Shown here: in pieces, positions 38,549 through 53,691 of the stretch
Numbering within the stretch: position 1 is the first letter of the stretch
Layout of the letters: each line of letters begins with the position of its first letter
Assembly: GCF_001625215.2 (NCBI RefSeq)
Contig: NC_030381.2
Coordinates: 48,507,214 to 48,571,213 of the forward strand
DNA from: Daucus carota subsp. sativus
Lineage: Eukaryota > Streptophyta > Magnoliopsida > Apiales > Apiaceae
Direction: 5' to 3'
Length of the DNA stretch: 64,000 bases
Notes under the pieces: model-generated
Database searches by the model: none
Told to the model about the DNA's origin: nothing
What the model saw: the letters and a program-made list of their open reading frames with translations, nothing else
Position numbers and translations under genes: made by a program

Positions 38549-41233
38549 CTATTGTCGAGGTACAATAGAGGTGATAGTGAACTGGTTGCATGTTGAAAAA
38601 TCATGGTTGCTCAATAAGTGGTCTGTGTCCTGCAATCTTCTCTCCATGAAAAAACCAGGTTTTTTAGGATGAGGCAATTTCATATTACTGCTCAACATAA
38701 GAACTACTTCGGACATGATTGGCCTTTCAACTGGATCTTCTTGAACACACAATAGTCCAATATGGATGACTCGAAAAACTTTTATCAGGTTACATGAATC
38801 CAACATCACCTCATCGATGACTCCTAATAGCTTGTCGTCATTATAACTCTTCCAAGCCTATATGTTATAATTCAGGACTCGTTAGTAACTATTTTGAATC
38901 GTTTCATCCAATCCATTGAGCGTCTTGTTTCTTCGTCTAGTGATTTGTCATCATGCAGATCATACTTATCATTATTAGCACAAATTTATCATTAAAATAC
39001 CTAGGAGTATTTCAGATGAGAACTCACCAAAGATAAATGAATCTAAGCTCTTATTAGCCATATATTCGTAGATTAATATCCTTTCATCTTTCTCTGCACA
39101 GCAACCAACTAGTGCCACAAGATTTCTGTGCTGCAGTTTCCCAATGACTGAAACTTCATTTATGAACTCATCGGCTCCTTGACGAGAATTCTTTGAAAGC
39201 CTTTTCACAGCTATCTCTTGTCCATTCTTGAGTATGCCCTGAAGTTAATCTCTGAATGTTATCATTGTGATGATTCTACATTCTGAACTCCTCTACATAT
39301 AGTAAGGCAATCTTATTTTGTAATGATCTGTTTACCTAAAAAGCACATGTTGAATACAAGTATAATCACCTTGTACACAGGTCCAAAGCCACCCTCTCCA
39401 AGCTTGTTATGCTGAGAGAAGTTATCTGTAGCAATTTCAATATTTTTGAAGTCGACTAATGGCAACTCCCAATCTTCACTCTCAATTTTGTTCAAGGCAA
39501 CAAGTTCTGAACCTAATTCCAAGTTCCCTGCAAAGTTTGAAGTAGAATTAATACAGTAGTTCACAGTATCAAGTATTCAGATGCTTAAATTATATACCAG
39601 ACCTCTGATATAATGATCAGGTCACTGTGAGTTCCCTATATAGCTTTCAGTTTATGTTATATCAAGTGTGTGAAGTTAAGTTCTGCATATTTTAGTGCAT
39701 AATCTACCTTTTTCCTTCTGCCTTCTCTTTCTTGAGATATACAGGAAAGTTAGAGCAAGGGCTACTAATACCAGTACCAAGGGAATCAGAAAGATAAAAT
39801 TAGGCCTCTTTGCTTTGGATCTTTGGCCTTCCACTGCATTACCACAAATGAAGAATTAAAATAAAAGGTCTGGAAAAGAAAAGACTTGAGGTTGTATTTT
39901 CCTTAAGGTTGTATTTTTATTTTCCTTGTTTACATAAAGTAAAAAGGTTGAAAACAGAAAAAGTAGTGTTACCTAATTCAGATGCAGGCATTTTCACATA
40001 AATATCTTGTCCATCTTCTGTGTACCCCATCATGTCAATTAGATGATCAAACCATAAGATGCATCCACTTCCGCCTCTTCGAATATCTGCATTAGCATAT
40101 GCTGTACAAGAGCAGTTCTGTAAGCACAATCTCCTACATTCTGCAAGGTTAGTTTTCATGTCATACCATGAATGTCGTGTGTCTGGTAACTTTACACCTG
40201 AATATTTCATAAAAGTTGCATCAGACCTGCAGTCTATTTTTTTTTCCCGAACACATCCACCAGACCAATTTGATGTCCACTTCTCTGGGAATTTGGGAAC
40301 AAATTCTCTCAAACATTCACATCTTGGTGAACCGTTAATGTTACAGACACCATAAGCACCACACAATCTATAACGATCACAGCCACTAACCCTTACAGCA
40401 GCAAATTGTTTCCAACTTTGGTTCTCATAATTCCATACAAGAAGCTCTGTCCATCCACTCGAAGTCAATATGAACCTTATAACAGCAGAACTCGCTTCGA
40501 TAAGATCAAACTTATAATAGATTTCCTTCTCATTGATGACAAATGCTTCTGTATATATTCCATTTAGATTACCATTCGGAGTGCCACTGAACTGGCGACC
40601 ATTCCATGGTCCAAACCTGTGCCATTTCACAGAACCTTTTAACACAAAAGACTGAGGAAAGCCATTAGGATCTATTCGGTTAGTGAAATTTCCTGTGGAT
40701 GGATCATCAATACTTTTCCATGATGTGAAGTACCTGTCTAGGCCGGTAACCAAGTCTAATCCAAACTTCATGCCAGGAAGCATAATATCACCGGGATAAT
40801 CAAAGCTCTGCCAAATAAAATTGTCAATACCATGATCATCATCCCTTAGAACCAAATTCCCTGAATCTAATATTTGTGCAACAGGGTTCTTCATAGATAC
40901 AGATGTATTCGAGGACCATATTATTCCATTGACCGTTTGCAATGTAATACCCTTGTCATCAACTCTTACCATACTTAAATTATTCATAATAGGAGCATTT
41001 CTGTTGGCAACCCATACAACCGTCCCAGAGGATATTTTCTTGTACCAGATGCCAAGATACCGATATCTAGACCTACCAGGACTGAAAAATCCTAGTTCGA
41101 ACTCTCCACCTGATGACGTGATAGTCTCACCATCTCTAATGGTCTGATTTTCTCTAATAGTGTCTACTGCTGAGGAGTTTATCAAGGGTGATAACAAAGC
41201 AAAGAACAGCAGAACCATAACAGTTACATCCAT
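38549..41233 (-). pseudogene. G-type lectin receptor kinase (SRK-like), kinase core deleted
   Basis: Tandem twin of the intact SRK-like gene. Exons 1-4 are present and in frame: 39973-41233 (signal peptide, lectin, S-locus, PAN), 39708-39833 (transmembrane), 39370-39527 and 39028-39238 (kinase N-lobe with [26 protein letters not shown]). Exon 5 starts at 38936 but after RRSMDWMKRFKI it jumps at 38889/38890 straight into sequence of intron 6. Against the twin about 484 bp are missing, taking the HRD loop, DFG and SPE. The reading then stops at 38872-38874. The last exon (38549-38857) survives unharmed. Any product would be lectin, membrane helix and N-lobe only. The start at 41233 aligns with the twin; an ATG at 41284 is further out. 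Confidence 0.85.
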
Positions 41234-42456
41234 TGTATTGCTCTGGCATCTAATAATTGAGTCTTTATAGACTGTTCCAGTCATTAAAGGCTAGGATAGT
41301 TTAGAAAAAAAAAATGTTGACTTGGAATAAGAATAGTGATTTAACATAAGAGACACGAGATATCAATATCTCAGACTACAAGCATGGAAAAAATTTCTCG
41401 TGATGCCATTTTTTCAAAGTGAAATTAAAACTTTTTGACCTGGCTAAAAAAGACCTCGACGCCAGTTATTAAGAATCTTATGTCAAGTTTTAGCTGATCT
41501 ATACTTCTCCCGTCTGAACAATAAGTAAAAGTTGAAGATCCACGTGTAAGCAGATCGAGAGTGTCACTGTGTCAGGATGATTATATTTGCACTTGACCAT
41601 TTACAAGATATGTTGTGTCAGTTACTTTATCAGTATTAGCAAAATGAAATGATTTCTTTATATTTTGAAGCACAGTGTAATACGGTTCCCCTGCCATGAA
41701 ACAAATAAGCTTTGATGTTTCTTGTCTTGAGTAACAAGAAGTCGAGTGGCTAAGACTCATTCAATGGGGGCTCAGCAATTAACCATTTCTGAAAGAAAAA
41801 ACCAGAAGTTATGCTCTACCCTAGTATTTGCTTTCTCCAGTAAAATCTGATGGAAGGCATGAATAGCGATGTTTGCTAACCATCATTTTTAATTTAACAT
41901 AATTTGCATCCTGGTGAAAGAGAAGAGCTTACTATAGCTAAACCCTGTATCAGGAGTCTAATGATTTGTCTACAAGTACTACGCAGGCATTTTTTAATTT
42001 CCCTGCAAATGCTACAAGGCCTCAATCAATCAGGGATTAAATTAGTTTAGCTGGACACTCTATCAAGGCTTTTAATGACTTATGCACAAGTACTAAACAG
42101 GCTTAATGTCTTATATACTTTCTGCGTATTTTGATATTCCTGCAAGGCTGCAGATCAGCAGATGTTAAAAGAGCTGTTATTTCTGCATAAAGTTCTTTTA
42201 CTACAACAATATAATTATCTAACTTGAAATATCATATAAATTGGTTTATACAATCGATCTCCACACCTAAGTAGTAACTGATATATAATACAGATTTTCA
42301 ACCTTGAACTAATGTCGTTTTGCAGTTTTTATATATAACTGATATATGTCAATCCTGAACTAATTTACTGTCAGAATATACCATGACCATAGGTATAGAA
42401 ATTGAAATACCCTGTATGTTTGGCTTAAAATACAACGGATCAATATTATTGCAGTA
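41234..42456. other. Intergenic, promoter side of the truncated SRK-like gene
   Basis: No gene is seen. AT-rich with no recognised repeats. Confidence 0.4.
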
Positions 42457-45400
42457 TCTATCTATATTATAAAGGCTGTTGTTTTTTTACCCTTGAAATG
42501 ACCATTCCACCCATGTGTATTTGTTGTATTTCCAGAAACACTTATGTACAATACCCGTATGTATACGTTGGTGTCATCCACACCTTCCTTTCCCTTACCA
42601 AAGCTCCACGTGTTGCCCATCCCTCTCTCTACGATTCTCTCCTCCAAAATCATCTTACTACATTCAAAATTTTCAAATTTAACTCCTTCCGCAAGTAAAG
42701 CTTCTAATCCCATTTTGTTTTTCGCCGCTTTTCATTGTAATCCAATTGTCTCCATTCATTGTATCACTTCTTCGTTTATATAGTTTTTCAGTTGTAATAC
42801 ATGGATTCTTTAGAAAGAAGCCCTCTCAAGTCGCCGGCATAGGAGTTGGGTAATTTTTTGTGACCCATCTCCTTTCTTCCTTTTATAATTTGTATAGATT
42901 TTGTTATGTATGTGTTGTTTGCTCCTGTAATTAGTGTGGTTTGCCTATATCTGTTATTAGGTCAAGATCAGTTTGAATTTGGCCACGTTGATTGTAATAG
43001 TACACTGAGCTTTGTAACTCAAGTGGATGGGTATAGTATAGTCTTATTATTTCCGTTATTTTGTTGGTAATATATCTTGCACAGTCTGATTTTAATACAT
43101 TTACAAATTTATTGCAGTGTACATGTTTGATAAAAGATCTAAAAGGGATCTTTGTGTTTGATATTTTATAATTACTTTATAAGACTTTAAGTCTGATACT
43201 TCCAGTAGAGCTATGTTCATTGTTAACATAAATAACATTTATCGGGAATATGGGTTGTAAATGGATATCTTAAATAAATTGACTCAAATTTTGTCTCCCT
43301 TAATTTGCAGTTTCTGGGAAATCATCCAATACATGTCAAACTTTCAAAATTAATTGTAATTGTGGCAGGTAAAGCTTCTTCCTGTTTAGTTCTTTGCTGC
43401 TCTTTAATTAGTCTAATCCAAATGACTCCATTCATTGTATTAATTCTTCGTTTAAAAAATGTCCTGCACTTCCTGTTGTAAAGTTTTGCTGCATGCCTAT
43501 TTATTACTTAATTTATAAACATAATGTATGGCGGTTTTTCAGAAGAAATTATTAATTCATTGAATTATTTTAAGACAAGCTATCGATGCATTTATACACC
43601 GGTGTACATCTCTGCCCAATGGCCTGTTTTAGATGTGTGTCTTTCATTGGAAGATAGAAATGGTCCAGGTTTTTAATCCACATGTGCCTATCACAATCAT
43701 CGCAATAACAAAAAAGTTTAATCTGGGACTTACTATCACAATCAGGGACTTAGTCACAGGCTCACAGCGACATTGCACACCAAATTCCAATATATATCCC
43801 GTTAAGTAAGAGGATGCTTATAGCAGGATTTCGTACTTCAGCAAGTTAGAAATCTTTTATAATGACTGTCAAGGACATTAAAAATCTTCTAATCAGTAGT
43901 AAGTTAGAAACTGGACAACTTTTGAAAGTGATCCACTAATTTTATAAAAGAGTTGGTACATGCTATTTGAAGAGTTGGCCATATGAGTTGGGTCTGCTCT
44001 CTTCAGCTCTGTGTTGATAACCACCCATATTCCTCTATATGACTTTTTAAAAAGAGATCTTGCTTTGATTTTTCTAAGAATTCGTTTGAGTTGATAGATT
44101 TCATCTGTATATTATCTTTGCATGTTAATTCTGCAGTAGTGGTTGTAAAACGTTTCTGTGTATCTGCAGATAGTACAAAAATGGGAACAAAGAAATCTTG
44201 GCTTCCAAAACAAAGAATTGACGAGCTGTTAGTTACCTTCAATTTATAGCTTTCTTTATTTGAAATGCTGAAGCAGTTTTTTGGTTATATATGTATCAAA
44301 CACTGATTAACCAAGCACAAAATTTTCCTTTTAGGTATTACTTGATTTCACGAAGGTCAAGAGATGGTTGTGGGAGAAAGAGGCTGAACAGGCTAGGTAA
44401 GTTCCACCAATTTTGAAATGGCTGATGCTTCTGCAGTCGAGAAGCAATGGCGAAATCAATTCAGTTTCTTAAATGTCTCAGTCCCAAAACAATTAGAAGA
44501 TATAGTGGTCCTGGCACACAAAAGATATATCATACAAAGGCACAAGCCGGGGACCTTCGAGTTTATTTTTGGATGAATTTTATGAGGGTAATATATTAAG
44601 GTTTCCATTTAAGGTTTTTTTTTTGGATTATTTGTAAATTAATTACAAAAATAATTTTACAGTATATTCACTTTAATTATATTAATTCCAGTCCTTTTTA
44701 ATTCCTTATCATGTTAGGAAAGTGTTCAAGGATTTCCACTCAGAAAAATGTTAGGAAAATGTTAAAGGATTTTCTTTACAGAATTTGCCCCAATTTAATA
44801 ACATGAAAACTACTGGAAACCTACAATTTTGTGCTATCTGTATTTCCCTGGAGTTGTGAATTCACAGTATCTGCACAAATAAGTTTGCATAGTAGATATT
44901 GGTTGATTATTAGGTATGTTTTTCCGTATGAAATAAATGGAAGAATATGCTAATTGCATATAAATTTCCATTTTTTTCTTTTAGTATGCTCAAAGGTATA
45001 GAATGCAAAATATCCTTCACTCGACTGAACCATTTCGAACTTAACATATATACTTTCTAAATGCTTACACTATAAAAGCTTCATTAGAAAATTGCATAAG
45101 GCTCAACACCAGTTTTGGTCTGAATGTAGTGGCATTTAACAAGTAAAAAGACATTGCACCTACACTATAAAAGTTGTAGATGACCCGAGGACCTTGAACA
45201 AAATTCTCTATGTGAGGCCTCCCCACAACACATTTTTTTTCAATGATTTTCTGTCTTTTTAGGAGAAAAAGATGGGCAAAACTCTTGAGAAGATATATGT
45301 TCCAGAGGAGCAAGTCTTGAAGAATATTAAAGATGAGGAATTTTTCAAATTTTTTTGCTTGACATTATTATAATAATTGACCAGAGCAAGTCTTGAAGAA

Positions 45401-46007
45401 CATTGAAGGTGAGGGGTTTTTTAAATTTTTTTTGCTTCACAATGTTATAATAATTGATCATTATCTTATGATCCTGGCAAAGTTGTTTACAAAGTTTTTT
45501 TTGTCCTTTATGTTAAACTCTATGAGGAATCCCCTATTCGGATCAATGTGCTGCTATTTATCGGTCATTCTACATTTGTGAAGGGAGATTAAACCAGTTT
45601 TGAGATTGAACCTTCATTTGGTGTGGAGGCTTCAGCACTTTATCCTGATGTCAAATACAAAACTGAAGAGGAGTATATCAACAAATTTGTCTAAACCAAA
45701 TCTATTTTGTCTTTAAAATATTTTCTTTTTTACAATTCATATAATATAATTTTTCCAAATTCAAAAACAACAATCTATTCACTAAACAAAAATCATCCGC
45801 GAAAAAACAAAAAAAAATGAAAGAAAATATATTAACTAAATATTTAATGTTATTTAAATAAAACAAAATTATTTAAAGTTTCTCTATCAAAATAAATAAA
45901 ATAAAGAAATTAAATGGAAAAACTTCGAAAACAAATAATTTTAATTTTTTCTTAATATTGGATAAAGAATTTAATTGTAAAGCCCGCGGAGCGGGCAAAC
46001 ATACTAG
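42457..46007 (+). mobile_element. Non-autonomous Helitron
   Basis: The left end is A|TCTATCTATATTATAAAGGC and the right end is CTAG|T, so it lies between A and T as Helitrons do. Eleven bases separate the terminal CTAG from a perfect 6-bp hairpin (GCCCGC-GGA-GCGGGC, 45982-45996). No target duplication or terminal inverted repeats are seen, as expected. The 3.55-kb interior has no Rep/helicase frame and seems to hold captured host bits, for example an exon-like segment ending near 44397 with a GTAAGT donor. I could not identify the donors of the fragments. Confidence 0.75.
45309..45458. repeat. Imperfect 75-bp direct repeat inside the Helitron
   Basis: GAGCAAGTCTTGAAGAA begins at 45309 and again at 45384, each followed by a GATGAGG or GGTGAGG phrase, a T-run and TATAATAATTGA. 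A recent local duplication. Confidence 0.75.
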
Positions 46008-47273
<1,266 letters not shown>

Positions 47274-47593
47274 ATTTAGGAGAGTAGAAGATGAGTGTCT
47301 TGACTGTTTGAGTTTGAGTTTGTAAAACTCTTTGTGAATTATCAACTACAATATGAAATATATATGATTTCAACTTTTGAGCAAGTCTCTGGGTGCATAA
47401 CTCTGTTGCAGTCTGTTTTGTTGCTATGCTTTTAATCTTTTTGCTGCACTTTCTTCTGCAATTACATCAAAACTGTACAGTTCTTAAGATAATAGCTAGA
47501 CAACCAGTCAATACATTCTTAGTTTACAAGTTAGTAGATCTTGATAGCCAATACAGAGATGCAAGGATTTGTTTATTAGGGGCGGGTTCTGGC
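47274..47593. other. 3' UTR of Lhcb1 copy D and spacer
   Basis: No separate feature is seen. The first 100 bases resemble the 3' UTR of copy E (GTCTTGACTGTTTGAG shared). Confidence 0.4.
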
Positions 47594-47997
47594 ACAAACT
47601 TACAAACTTTCTGCGTTCAACACATATATAATTTGAGTTCAACATTTTTTTAACATATTTTGTTGAACATCGATTAGAATTGTGTTGGAAAAGTACATAA
47701 ACTACTTTTTCAACGTGAGAACTAAGTTAAACGTATTATATAATTAATATTTATGATTCTAAACCCTACCCAAACCCTAGAGGTATAGTTTAAGCATCTT
47801 TTAGATATATTCAACATAATGATAATTAGTGTTCAACACCCGATGTTGAACCCAAGTTACAAATGTGTTGAATGCATGATTCATTTACGCGTTTTTTCTA
47901 AAAATTGTGATGATTTTTCAAGAATTTTCGACATGGATACATTCTATAACTAAGGATTAACACGATGAGGGAATAAAAAAAAGTTTGTAAGTTTGTA
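47594..47997. mobile_element. MITE-like element with 17-bp perfect terminal inverted repeats
   Basis: The ends ACAAACTTACAAACTTT (47594-47610) and AAAGTTTGTAAGTTTGT (47981-47997) are perfect inverted repeats about 400 bp apart. The inside repeats the word GTTGAAC/GTTCAAC in both orientations. It is non-coding. A target duplication is not obvious, so the superfamily is open. Confidence 0.6.
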
Positions 47998-48144
47998 ACT
48001 TAAAAAAGTTTTTATTTGATCCTATCCCTTATTTATTATTGGATCAAGCACAAACCTCAAAACACAACCAAATCATTCATATATTCGATATGTTAAGAAC
48101 ATTTAGTTTAATAATTTCATTATAAGAGTTGAAGAAAAATATTA

Positions 48145-48380
48145 CTCCCTCCGTTCCCCGTGATTGTTTACGTTCACTGTTTGCGCGCATTTTGAGGCTC
48201 CTAAAAAGTATAGTTGTATAATTTTTTTCTAAAATTTTCTTTTTTTGAATAAAAGTTTAAACATCAAATTTTTATTCAGAGAAAAAAAATTTAAAAATAT
48301 ATATTATGAAACTACACTTTAAACGAGTGTGGAAAAGCGTGCCAAAAAGTAACGTAAAGAAATGAGGGGGACAGAGGGAG
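48145..48380. mobile_element. Stowaway-type MITE (Tc1/mariner)
   Basis: The 236-bp element begins CTCCCTCCGTTCCCC and ends GGGGGACAGAGGGAG, is flanked by TA on both sides and has an AT-rich non-coding interior. The CTCCCTCCGT end and TA target are the Stowaway signature. Confidence 0.85.
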
Positions 48381-49337
48381 TAAGCGTATTTTACATGGTT
48401 CTGCACTTGTTTTCTTCCCCAGATTTATATGACTAACTGGATTAGCTAATGAATATCACTGCATTACCATAATGAGCGAGGTAGAACTCTGAATTTAGAA
48501 TCCTGATATATACGCAAAGTTGCAGCCTCTTCCCCTGGAATAAAATGTATCGAACACCTCTTTAATTGCATCTGCTATGGTTCATTGTAGAAAGTCGCCG
48601 TTTTACAGAAGAGGAGTGCAAGCAATGGCAGAGAGATGTATACTACTAATACTAGTAGTACATTTCTTGAAACTGTTTGTCATGGACCAATATGGAAAAC
48701 ATTAAATCTTCTTCGATGACCATCCATGTGAAAGTGATAAAATTGAAAAGGCAAACTTGTTAACTTCGCTATACTAAAGATTAACATTTTCCAGCTAGTG
48801 ATCAGACAAATTAATTTTACGTTTGCAAAACCAGTCTGACTTACCTTGCACGCCAGACTGTTTACGTATTGAAAACTTTTCTGGCCATGTAACATTTCCA
48901 GGTATATGAAAAAGCATGTTACTACAAGCATTCCTGATATTATTTTGTTGTGTCACAGTAATTGAAGTTAATTCTTCTGATTTGGAGAAATAAACCACAT
49001 GTAACCAATAAACACTTGTACAAAGTTAAGTGACCATGAGGCTGAAGTGCATTTCACCAATTTTCAGAAGAGATTTGAAAGTCCTTGGACAAGTATGTGC
49101 CACCAGCCACAAAATTGATGGTCCTATGCGAATCATAAACTTGTCTGAATTTATGAATGTGATATAGTTTCAGATGATGTAGCAATATCCAACTGCTTTC
49201 GTGGCAATGCCTGGTTGGTCAACACTCAGCACATTACGCAAATACTTAAGATTTTTTCCCATAATTCAATATCTTTGGCTGGTTGGTGTTATAGAAATTT
49301 CCAGCAGATTTTATTTGAAATCCTCAATTTATAGTTA
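48381..49337. other. Spacer before Lhcb1 copy E
   Basis: No gene is seen. The part around 49040-49260 (GTGCATTTCACCAATTTTCAG) is also found before copy F (GTGCATTTCACCAGTTTTCAG at about 51419), so E and F were duplicated with more than 400 bp of upstream DNA. Confidence 0.55.
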
Positions 49338-49400
49338 CCAATGAGAAAAGAGATAGAGATCTTTAAAGATAAGACCCCTTGATATTCAAGTCCTATTTAA
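49338..49400 (+). promoter_or_regulatory. Lhcb1 copy E core promoter: CCAAT, twin GATA, TATA
   Basis: CCAAT at 49338-49342, GAGATAGAGATC, then AGATAAGACC (I-box GATAAG at 49368-49373), and a TATTTAAT box near 49393. The same order and nearly the same wording occur in copy F. Confidence 0.75.
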
Positions 49401-49411
49401 TCTTCTCATGA

Positions 49412-50263
<852 letters not shown>

Positions 50264-50800
50264 ATATGAGAGTGGATGATGAGTGTCTTGACTGTTTGAG
50301 AATGAGTGTAAAATTCTTTGTGAAATATTTGCCACAGAATATATAGATCATTTCAACTTTTGAGCAAGCTCTTTGTGCATACCTTATGACTTTTTTCTGT
50401 TTCTTTCTTCTGCAAGTAGATTAAATAAACCGCAGGAGGCCTTAGAAATAAGCTGCGCACAATCCGCATATATTTTTTACTTTGAAATATCTGTAAAATT
50501 TATCTCTCTTTCTAGCAATGCTTCAAACTCTTGGGGTTAGGGATATGTGAATCAGAAAACCATAGATTGAACAATGAAGGTTCAGTCAATTCTGTTTCAA
50601 AGTTGAATAAATACATGTTCTATATGCCTATATTCACTAAGAAATGACAAGGAAATCAAAAAAATCTATCAGTTTAGTGCTCACTAGTTGTCATACTTTT
50701 TTGAAATTCGACAAAGTTGTGGTCATTTCCCCTCATTTGATAGAAATGCGTCTAGTGCCCGCTTATAAGGCACTTCTCCATTTGTTCATGATAAAAGGCA
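50264..50800. other. 3' UTR of Lhcb1 copy E and spacer
   Basis: No separate feature is seen. Confidence 0.4.
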
Positions 50801-51202
50801 AAATTCAATTTCATAAAAATAGTAAAACTGTTTGCAGAAAGTTATGCACTCCTATATTTCTTCCACCTATTTGTCTGAGGGTTGAATATCTTGGTATAAC
50901 ATGAATTTTTCTTGCGGCTATGCAATCTGCACACAAGTAATATAATGAGCACACGAGCCTGTTATTGTCACTGTTGAGGTATAACATGAATTTTTCTTGC
51001 GGCTATGCAATCTATGCACAAGTATCATAATGGGCACACGAACCTCATACTGTTACTGTATTGAAGTGAATCCTTTTCAATCTTGTTATTTAACTAAACT
51101 CCATTTCACTTTTTAATTGAGCAGACTCATCTGATAGGTGAAAGAAATATAGGAGTGCATAACTTTCTGCAAACAGATTTACTATTTTTATGAAATTGAA
51201 AT
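50801..51202. repeat. Foldback: about 75-bp inverted arms around a tandem pair
   Basis: The left arm (50801 to about 50878) and right arm (about 51127-51202) are inverted copies with few mismatches; for example GCAGAAAGTTATGCACTCCT on the left appears inverted on the right. Between them lie two direct copies of an 85-bp unit (see next entry). A transcript across it would form a long hairpin. It may be a foldback MITE. Confidence 0.8.
50893..51062. repeat. 85-bp direct tandem repeat in the foldback loop
   Basis: GGTATAACATGAATTTTTCT begins at 50893 and again at 50978. The two units are close but not identical (GAGCACACGAGCC versus GGGCACACGAACC). Confidence 0.85.
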
Positions 51203-51686
51203 TATGTTTCCCTGGATATGGAAAATCCAGGGAAACCACATCTGTATAAGACTTTTGTAATGTATTTCCAACATTTTAGAATTTTAAAATCCATTTGGTT
51301 GGTCAGGAGAAAGAAAACAGAAGAGTTTGATCAAGGCATGGGCTGCCTGGCCATACGGGATCATGTATCAAGGACAGCTAGGAACCACTTGTAGAAATAT
51401 ACTCACTGTTAGGTTGGAGTGCATTTCACCAGTTTTCAGAAGATATGCGAAGGCCCCACAGACAAGTATTTACAAGGTCGTGCCTTTCTCTTAAGCGACG
51501 AATGTGATAGAGTTGCTCCAAGAAGATAAAGATATATGAAACTGCTGGTGTGGCAATGTCTGGTTGGTCAAAACAAAACAAGTTATACACTGCTTAAGAT
51601 TATTACCAATTACATTATATATTTTGGCTGATCAGTGGCCTAAGAATTGCCAGCTTATTTTGAATGAAGCCATCAAGATATAATTA
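51203..51686. other. Spacer before Lhcb1 copy F
   Basis: It contains the upstream segment shared with copy E (from about 51415). No gene is seen. Confidence 0.45.
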
Positions 51687-51750
51687 CCAATGAGAAGAGA
51701 GATAGAGATCCTCAGAGATAAGACCTCTGAATATACAAGTCTTATATATA
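51687..51750 (+). promoter_or_regulatory. Lhcb1 copy F core promoter: CCAAT, twin GATA, TATA
   Basis: CCAAT at 51687-51691, GAGATAGAGATC, AGATAAGACC (GATAAG at 51717-51722) and TTATATATAC (51742-51751). The CCAAT box lies 136 bp above the ATG. Confidence 0.75.
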
Positions 51751-51807
51751 CTTTCAATTACAATCCATTGAACTCACACTTACAAACAACACAGTCTTAT
51801 TTCCTAA

Positions 51808-52617
<810 letters not shown>

Positions 52618-53691
52618 GAGCGCGAAAACATTCAATTCTTCTAATTTGTATTGTGATGTAAATTGGTTTGATCTCTGATGTGATTATGAAATTTTGTGTT
52701 ATACATGTGTCTGTCAGAGTATTGAGTTTTCATATCCTTCTTTCCCATACAATTATTGATACAAATTATGGTCACTCATTACTCAGGCTCTAGCAAAATT
52801 GACATGAAAAAAACTCACTAGGATAAGTCTATGAAAAGTATGCATTATGCAATGCCAGTAGCTCTGGAGCTTGGTCTCAAGAATTGTTGGGTAGTTATGT
52901 TATATCGAAAACAGATGAATTAGAACTGCAGTCTCATGCAAAGATTTTCACCATCTTGTGTAAAGAGATGAACCGAAAGTGTTAATGACGAAATCAGGTT
53001 AAAAATATATATGATTGCGATCTTAATGCTTTGTTTTTAATTTATAAATTTTAATAGATTGTATGTGATTTTAATTTTGTGCGGATTATTGATAAACATC
53101 GCAGAGTTGATATAGATTCTTGAGGATTTAAGCACAATACTTCAAAATCTCATTAATTTTTGTTGGATCAAAAGAATTACTAACATACATTAAGCAATCT
53201 CACAAAATCCATCATTTTATGAAATCCAAAAAAATATTTTATCATTGAATACCATCAGATTTTAATAGATTTTAAACAATCCTGATCAAATACCATCAGA
53301 TTTTTAAACATAATTTAAAATCCTGATTGAATACTAACATATTTTAAAACGCTAATTCTCAAGATTTTAATGGATTTTATACCATCTCAGTTGGATAAGT
53401 AATAAATAACAATGTCAACGATTTTTTGTTGATAGGAGGATCAGGAGGATGCTGCTGAATTAGTCACAACACTACCAAGTGATTCGTACGTACCAGAATC
53501 TATTTACTATATTTGGCAGGATCAAGAAATGAATCTCCCATCTTCCTGTGTATATATTGTTATTCCTTTGATAAATTAGATGGGCTTTCATCCTTAATAG
53601 AAGGCTCACAGATTGAGTCTTCTTGTCTATATTACGCATTCTGAATTTTTTTCCAATTTTTTTTTCTTCCCTGTAAGAAATCATTAAAAAA
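52618..53691. other. Spacer between Lhcb1 copy F and LHT1-like gene
   Basis: No gene is seen. The region 53120-53400 has several degenerate copies of a word like CATCAGATTTTAATAGATTTTA, possibly a decayed AT-rich MITE. Confidence 0.4.

Noticed and set aside
41234-41284. Longer N-terminus for the truncated SRK-like gene
   Set aside because: The extra 17 residues precede a normal signal peptide and are absent in the twin gene.
42462-42783. Overlapping ORFs at the left end of the Helitron
   Set aside because: They overlap in several frames on both strands with no conserved content; chance ORFs in element DNA.
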